Source of the DNA: Deltaproteobacteria bacterium
Lineage (GTDB): Bacteria; Desulfobacterota; Syntrophobacteria; BM002
Length of the DNA: 44,875 bases
Assembly (NCBI GenBank): GCA_019309045.1
Contig: JAFDGZ010000016.1
Location: 1-44,875, forward strand
Direction: 5' to 3'
The first letter of the stretch is position 1; each line of letters begins with the position of its first letter. This document shows positions 41,100 through 44,875 of the stretch, in pieces. The position numbers and the translations under genes were made by a program. The notes below the pieces were generated by a model. That model saw only the letters and a program-made list of their open reading frames with translations. It did not search any database and was not told the origin of the DNA.

Positions 41100-42362
41100 A
41101 TGGTAATCATGGTAACAAAAAATGATGAGCCTGGAAATGAGAAGCGAAACAAGAAATTGCCAATCTTTCTGCTGGCGATATTCATTCTGATTGCAGGAGG
41201 CACTGTCTACTGGTGGTTTTTCAAACGGAATCGAGTGAGTACAGACAATGCCTATGTGGTGGCTGATATTGCCCGCATCAGTAGCCGCATTCCTGGCACA
41301 GTGACGAGAGTGCTAGTAGATAATGATGTGCCAGTGAGAATAGGGCAGGTGCTCGTGCAGCTGGATCCGCGTGATTACCAGGTCGCTCTCGAGCAGGCCC
41401 AGGGTGTTCTCGAAAGGATAGCAGCTGAACTGAAAGCCACTGAAATTGCAATTTCCCTTACTGACGCTCAAACCAGGGCCAAGGTCGACGGAGCAGAGGC
41501 GGTACTCAGAGGAGCGCAAGAGAAAAAGAAGGAGCGCGTCCACAAGATGGCAGAGCTGCAGAAAAAGCGAGTTGCAGTGCAAGCCGACCTGGGCAAGGCC
41601 AAACGTGATTTAGAAAGATTTCAAAAACTTTATAAAAGTGAGGTTGTTGCCGAGGAGCAGCTTGACAGGACCAGAACCGCATTCATCAAAGCAAAAGCAG
41701 AGCTCGATGCCATTGACGCTGAACTGCAGGCAGTGCAGGCTGATCTCGAAGGCACGGATCAGGAGATAGCCCGGGCAGCAGCCCAGCTGCGCTCTGCCAA
41801 GAGTGAATTGCAGCAGGTGGCAATCCAACGGCAGAATCTAGCGGCACTCAAAGGGCAGCAAAAAGAGGCAGAGGCCAGGGTGGCTGCCGCCAGACTCAAA
41901 GTTGAATATTGTACCATCAGAGCTCCCATAACAGGGTATGTGGCTCAGAAGAATGTTCAGGTAGGTGATCGCATTTTACCGGCGCAGCCATTGATGGCCA
42001 TAGTGCCGCTTCAGGAAGTGTACGTGGAAGCGAATTTCAAAGAAATACAACTGGAGCATGTTCGCATTGGCCAACCCGTAACCATCCATGCCGATGTCTA
42101 TCCTAGCTATACATATCACGGCAAAGTAACAGGGATTCGAGCCGGCACCGGGGCAGCTTTTTCGCTGCTGCCTCCAGAGAATGCCACAGGAAACTGGATC
42201 AAGGTTGTCCAACGAGTGCCGGTCAAGATTGTCTTCGATGAACCTCTTCCTCCTGAATACCCGCTCCGAGTGGGATTTTCGCTGGAGGTCACCATTGATA
42301 CGGCAGACCAGAGCGGCGACCTCCTGCTACCCTTCGCTCCAGCAGGACATACAAACGGCTAA
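41100..42362 (+). CDS. EmrA/HlyD-family membrane fusion protein
   Basis: Periplasmic adaptor of 420 residues. A single membrane anchor is at about 20-42 (LPIFLLAIFILIAGGTVYWWFF), then a barrel-sandwich (lipoyl-like) half, a long coiled-coil hairpin (about 100-265, rich in Ala, Gln, Glu and Lys), the second lipoyl half (IRAPITGYVAQKNVQVG) and a beta-barrel. This is the EmrA layout that links a DHA2 pump to the outer membrane. ATG 41100 and 41109 are both possible, and the ribosome site does not decide. The broken EmrB-like gene begins 5 bases downstream, so the pair was an EmrAB-type drug exporter. No TolC-like gene is in the window. Confidence 0.92.
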   Translation: MVIMVTKNDEPGNEKRNKKLPIFLLAIFILIAGGTVYWWFFKRNRVSTDNAYVVADIARISSRIPGTVTRVLVDNDVPVRIGQVLVQLDPRDYQVALEQAQGVLERIAAELKATEIAISLTDAQTRAKVDGAEAVLRGAQEKKKERVHKMAELQKKRVAVQADLGKAKRDLERFQKLYKSEVVAEEQLDRTRTAFIKAKAELDAIDAELQAVQADLEGTDQEIARAAAQLRSAKSELQQVAIQRQNLAALKGQQKEAEARVAAARLKVEYCTIRAPITGYVAQKNVQVGDRILPAQPLMAIVPLQEVYVEANFKEIQLEHVRIGQPVTIHADVYPSYTYHGKVTGIRAGTGAAFSLLPPENATGNWIKVVQRVPVKIVFDEPLPPEYPLRVGFSLEVTIDTADQSGDLLLPFAPAGHTNG

Positions 42363-42367
42363 GCAAA

Positions 42368-43960
42368 ATGGCAGACGACCACGGCAATCCCGGTGTGAAC
42401 AAGTGGGTGGTAGCCCTCACTGTAATGGTGCCCACTTTCATCGAGGTCATGGATATGAGCGTGGTCAATGTTTCTCTGCCGCATATCCAGGGAAGCCTCA
42501 ACGCAGGCCTGGACGAAGTTACCTGGGTGCTCACCTCCTATCTTGTCTCCAATGCCATTATTATTCCAATCACTGGCTGGCTCGCCAGTGTGTTCGGCAG
42601 AAAACGGTATCTTCTTTTCTCCATCACACTCTTCACCCTTAGCTCTCTTGCCTGCGGTGCGGCACCCTCTTTGAAAATCCTCATCCTGGCCAGGATCTTT
42701 CAAGGACTGGGCGGCGGGGGTTTGCAGCCACTTTCCCAGGCTATCCTTTTTGAAACCTTTCCAGTGGCTGAACATGGACTGGCAATGGCAGTCTTCGGCA
42801 TGGGGGTGGTAATGGCCCCTATTATTGGACCTGTTCTGGGCGGCTGGATCACGGACAACTGGAGCTGGCGCTGGGTATTCTATATCAATCTGCCGGTCGG
42901 CGCCCTGGCAGTATTCCTGGCCGTCCTTTTCATTCAGGACCCCGCATACATTCGTCGCAAGATAATCAAGATAGATAGCTGGGGTTTGTTTTTATTGAGC
43001 GTGGGATTGGGCTCCCTGCAGATTGTCCTGGACAAAGGTGAGCGTGAGGACTGGTTCAACTCTCACTTTATCATCTACCTTTCCATTATTGCGGCGGTAT
43101 CTCTAGCTCTATTCGTTGGTTGAATTGCGCGCCGAGCATCCGGTCGTCAACCTGCGAGCCTTCAAGATCCCAAGCTTTTCTGCCGGAAATCTCATCATGT
43201 TCACCGGCTTCGGCTGCCTCTTCGGCAGTTTTGTGCTCTTGCCACTCTATCTGCAGAAATTGATGAATTACACTGCTTTGTGGGCAGGATTGGTTCTGGG
43301 TCCTGGCGGCATTGCCAGCTTCTTGATCATGCCTGTGGCCGGTATACTGATGAAGAAAGGTGTGAATCCCCGTTATCTACTGGGGGCGGGGCTGAGCATC
43401 ATGCCCGTTATCTACTGGGGGCGGGGCTGAGCATCATGGCCTATGCCATATGGTTGATGTCTGGCTTCAATCTGCAGGCTGGTTTTTTTGAGATTGCCTG
43501 GCCTCGTGTTATTCAGGGATTTGGCATGGGGCTTTTTTTTGTACCTCTGGCCACCGCCACATTTCAGGACATTCCAAAGGAAGAAACGGGCAATGCCTCC
43601 GGCATCTTCAATTTGTTGCGAAATCTGGGCGGGAGCTTCGGCGTTGCCTTCAGCACTACCATGCTGGCCCAACGAGCCCAGTTCCACCAGAACTTTCTGG
43701 TGGAACACATAACGCCGTTCAATCCTGCCTGGCAAATTCGCTCCCAGCAAATACTAAAATGGCTGCAATCTCACCACGGCGACCTTGCCAATCCTGCCAT
43801 TGTCCTGAAGCTTATTTACATAGAGGTGATGCGGCAGGCGAGCATCCTGGCTTTTAATGATGCCTTCTGGATACTTGCCTGGCTCACCGCAGTGCTCATT
43901 CCTTTGACTTTACTCTTCAAGAAGGCTTCTGAGTCCGGTCCTCCCGCCGGAATCCATTAG
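42368..43960 (+). pseudogene. EmrB-like DHA2 family multidrug pump, interrupted by two frameshifts
   Basis: Remains of a 14-helix MFS transporter of about 525 residues. Segment 1 (42368-43123) holds the N-terminal half (NVSLPHIQGS, GRKRYLLFS, GGGGLQPLSQAI). The frame breaks near 43115-43121. Segment 2 (from about 43119) restores ELRAEHPVVNLRAF, expected in the family, and runs to a stop at 43428-43430. Segment 3 continues from about 43439 to 43960 (SIMAYAIWLMSGF, GFGMGLFFVPL). The second break is caused by a 35-bp tandem duplication; the first fits a loss of two bases or a gain of one. True mutation or an assembly error are both possible. If real, the EmrA partner is probably left without a working pump. 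Confidence 0.85.
43369..43438 (+). repeat. Perfect 35-bp tandem duplication causing a frameshift
   Basis: Bases 43369-43403 are repeated exactly at 43404-43438 (unit starts CCCGTTATCTACTGG and ends GCATCATG). Since 35 is not a multiple of three, the second copy shifts the frame and gives a stop. Removing one copy rejoins VNPRYLLGAGLSIMAYAIW in one frame. Confidence 0.95.
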
Positions 43961-44007
43961 ATGCCACTGAGAGAACCGGTTCTCCAGTTTCAGCTGCAGC
44001 CGTTGTT

Positions 44008-44031
44008 GACGGCAAGGTGCCGTCTCTTTTT
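44008..44031 (+). terminator. Intrinsic terminator after the EmrB-like gene
   Basis: GACGGCA (44008-44014) and TGCCGTC (44018-44024) form a perfect 7-bp GC-rich stem with a 3-nt loop, followed by TCTTTTT. It lies 48 bases beyond the pump gene and points to the end of the emrAB-like transcript. Confidence 0.85.
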
Positions 44032-44068
44032 CGGCAATCGGAATTGCTGCTTGCTGTGCCAGATAGGC

Positions 44069-44728
44069 CTAGGCATCCTGGCGTAGGCTCCGCCGGCCAT
44101 AGGCAGCCAGACCAAGCAAGCCTGCACCCAGGAGCATCATTGTTCCCGGCTCCGGCACCGGCTCGAGGCCAGTTCCTGGGGTAGGGAATTCCGTGGCCTG
44201 GAAGTCGGCAAAATTGTCACCGCTGTCGAAAGCGAAAGGAAACCTGGCTAGACTCCAGCCCGCACTGACGTCAACCGCCGGTGTACCCTCGCCCGCGTTA
44301 TTGTTTTTAGCGTCGCCGTACTGCAGGGCATCTATTACCTCGCCCGCTGGATTCAGGAGCTGCACTGCATCTGGGCCATTCTGCCAGTCCACATTTGCCA
44401 CAAAGTCCCTGTTGGCAAGGACCTCGCCCACAGCATCAGCAGTAGCGATCAACAGGATGCCGTCTGCTGGAATTAACGCACCGCTGAGGTCTATAGTGCG
44501 ATAGATTTCGCCAGTCCCACCGTTTATACCCACCAGGTGCCAGCCATCGAAAAGCATCCCCGCAGTACCGAAGATTTCGGTGAACACCTCATCACTGTCA
44601 GCTCCAACGCCATCATAGAGAAGTTCCTGGATTACAGGCAGGGCAAGTGCGTGTGCAGGTAGGATAATCAGGGTGAAAACTAAATATACTGCTGCTAGAA
44701 TTGCCAATAAAGTCCTGGTGCCCCTCAT
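44069..44728 (-). CDS. Exported PEP-CTERM protein with lamin-tail-like domain
   Basis: Protein of 219 residues. An N-terminal signal peptide (about 8-29) precedes a beta-rich region (about 30-185) resembling the lamin-tail domain family (LTD: EVFTEIFG, GWHLVGINGG, DGILLIATADA, DAVQLLNPAGEVIDALQYG). The C terminus is a PEP-CTERM sorting signal: VPEPGTMMLLGAGLLGLAAYGRRSLRQ in part, with PEP motif, hydrophobic helix and basic tail. Such proteins are processed by exosortase and sent to the cell surface or exopolysaccharide matrix. Strong ribosome site AAAGGAGGG. No exosortase gene is in the window. Confidence 0.9.
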   Translation of the reverse strand: MRGTRTLLAILAAVYLVFTLIILPAHALALPVIQELLYDGVGADSDEVFTEIFGTAGMLFDGWHLVGINGGTGEIYRTIDLSGALIPADGILLIATADAVGEVLANRDFVANVDWQNGPDAVQLLNPAGEVIDALQYGDAKNNNAGEGTPAVDVSAGWSLARFPFAFDSGDNFADFQATEFPTPGTGLEPVPEPGTMMLLGAGLLGLAAYGRRSLRQDA

Positions 44729-44875
44729 GTGTCCCTCCTTTGTTACAGATGATCAGTTTTCAGCAAGAAGCACAAATATTGTTCCCTCCTTTCTCCACCT
44801 GGGGTGGCAAATGGATGAAAAGCTAGAATACTTGCCTGCTTGAAACCTATGAAATTAGCTCATTGCAGTATGCTA

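Noticed and set aside
42368-43960. Programmed ribosomal frameshifting in the EmrB-like gene
   Set aside because: The second break is explained fully by an exact 35-bp duplication, and no slippery heptamer with a downstream structure was noticed at the first break. Mutation or an assembly error is simpler.

Overview
The window looks like a chromosomal segment of an anaerobic or facultative Deltaproteobacterium (Desulfobacterota in current naming). The pointers are a Desulfovibrio-type hybrid cluster protein with a HcpR-like palindrome upstream, a gene group resembling the anaerobe-specific orange protein (ORP) cluster, a membrane-bound nitrate reductase, a PEP-CTERM protein and a rubrerythrin-like protein. 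The placement is inference; no rRNA or tRNA gene is visible.

Layout. 1-2 kb: a periplasmic-sensing histidine kinase with a CXXCH haem motif. 2-11.5 kb (minus strand): a nitrate respiration operon narG-narH-narJ-narI-narK, followed by a PAS-domain protein and a MetE/UroD-like protein. 11.6-14.2 kb (minus): hcp, a cupin and a ferredoxin, behind a TTGAC-N4-GTCAA palindrome and closed by a terminator. 14.4-16.2 kb: an SLC13-type transporter with TrkA-C domains. 16.3-17.2 kb (plus): a zinc-ribbon protein behind a near-consensus promoter, and a Nudix hydrolase. 17.4-23.4 kb (minus): a glycogen set (glgB, GH57, malQ). 23.6-27.4 kb (plus): thiamine-binding protein, an unknown protein, a LysM lytic transglycosylase, and a beta-CASP nuclease. 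27.5-32.7 kb (minus): an enolase-superfamily enzyme, an M1 peptidase/ChaN/PDZ fusion, and a rubrerythrin-like protein. 33.0-38.9 kb (minus): ten genes in a row encoding four NifX-type domains, a DUF5320 protein, an Mrp ATPase, two MinD ATPases with ferredoxin inserts, a DUF59 protein and an FmdB protein. 39.2-44.9 kb (plus, mostly): two small unknown proteins, a nitroreductase, an EmrA-like adaptor, an EmrB-like pump gene broken by two frameshifts, and a PEP-CTERM protein on the minus strand.

The most interesting unit is the 33-39 kb cluster. It is preceded by an excellent sigma-54 promoter (TGGCAC-N5-TTGC, 38904-38918 on the minus strand). About 120 and 180 bp further upstream lie two nearly identical palindromes (GTTGCA-N4-TGCAAC) in mirror-image arms, at the normal place for activator sites of a sigma-54 enhancer-binding protein. 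The gene content and sigma-54 control resemble the ORP system of Desulfovibrio, but the NifX-type domain is expanded to four copies, one fused to a Gly/Met/Arg-repeat and coiled-coil tail. The likely theme is assembly or carriage of metal-sulfur clusters by ATPases, but the function is not established by sequence.

A second theme is nitrogen-oxide and redox handling: Nar, NarK and Hcp are accompanied by two putative sensors (the CXXCH kinase and the PAS protein).
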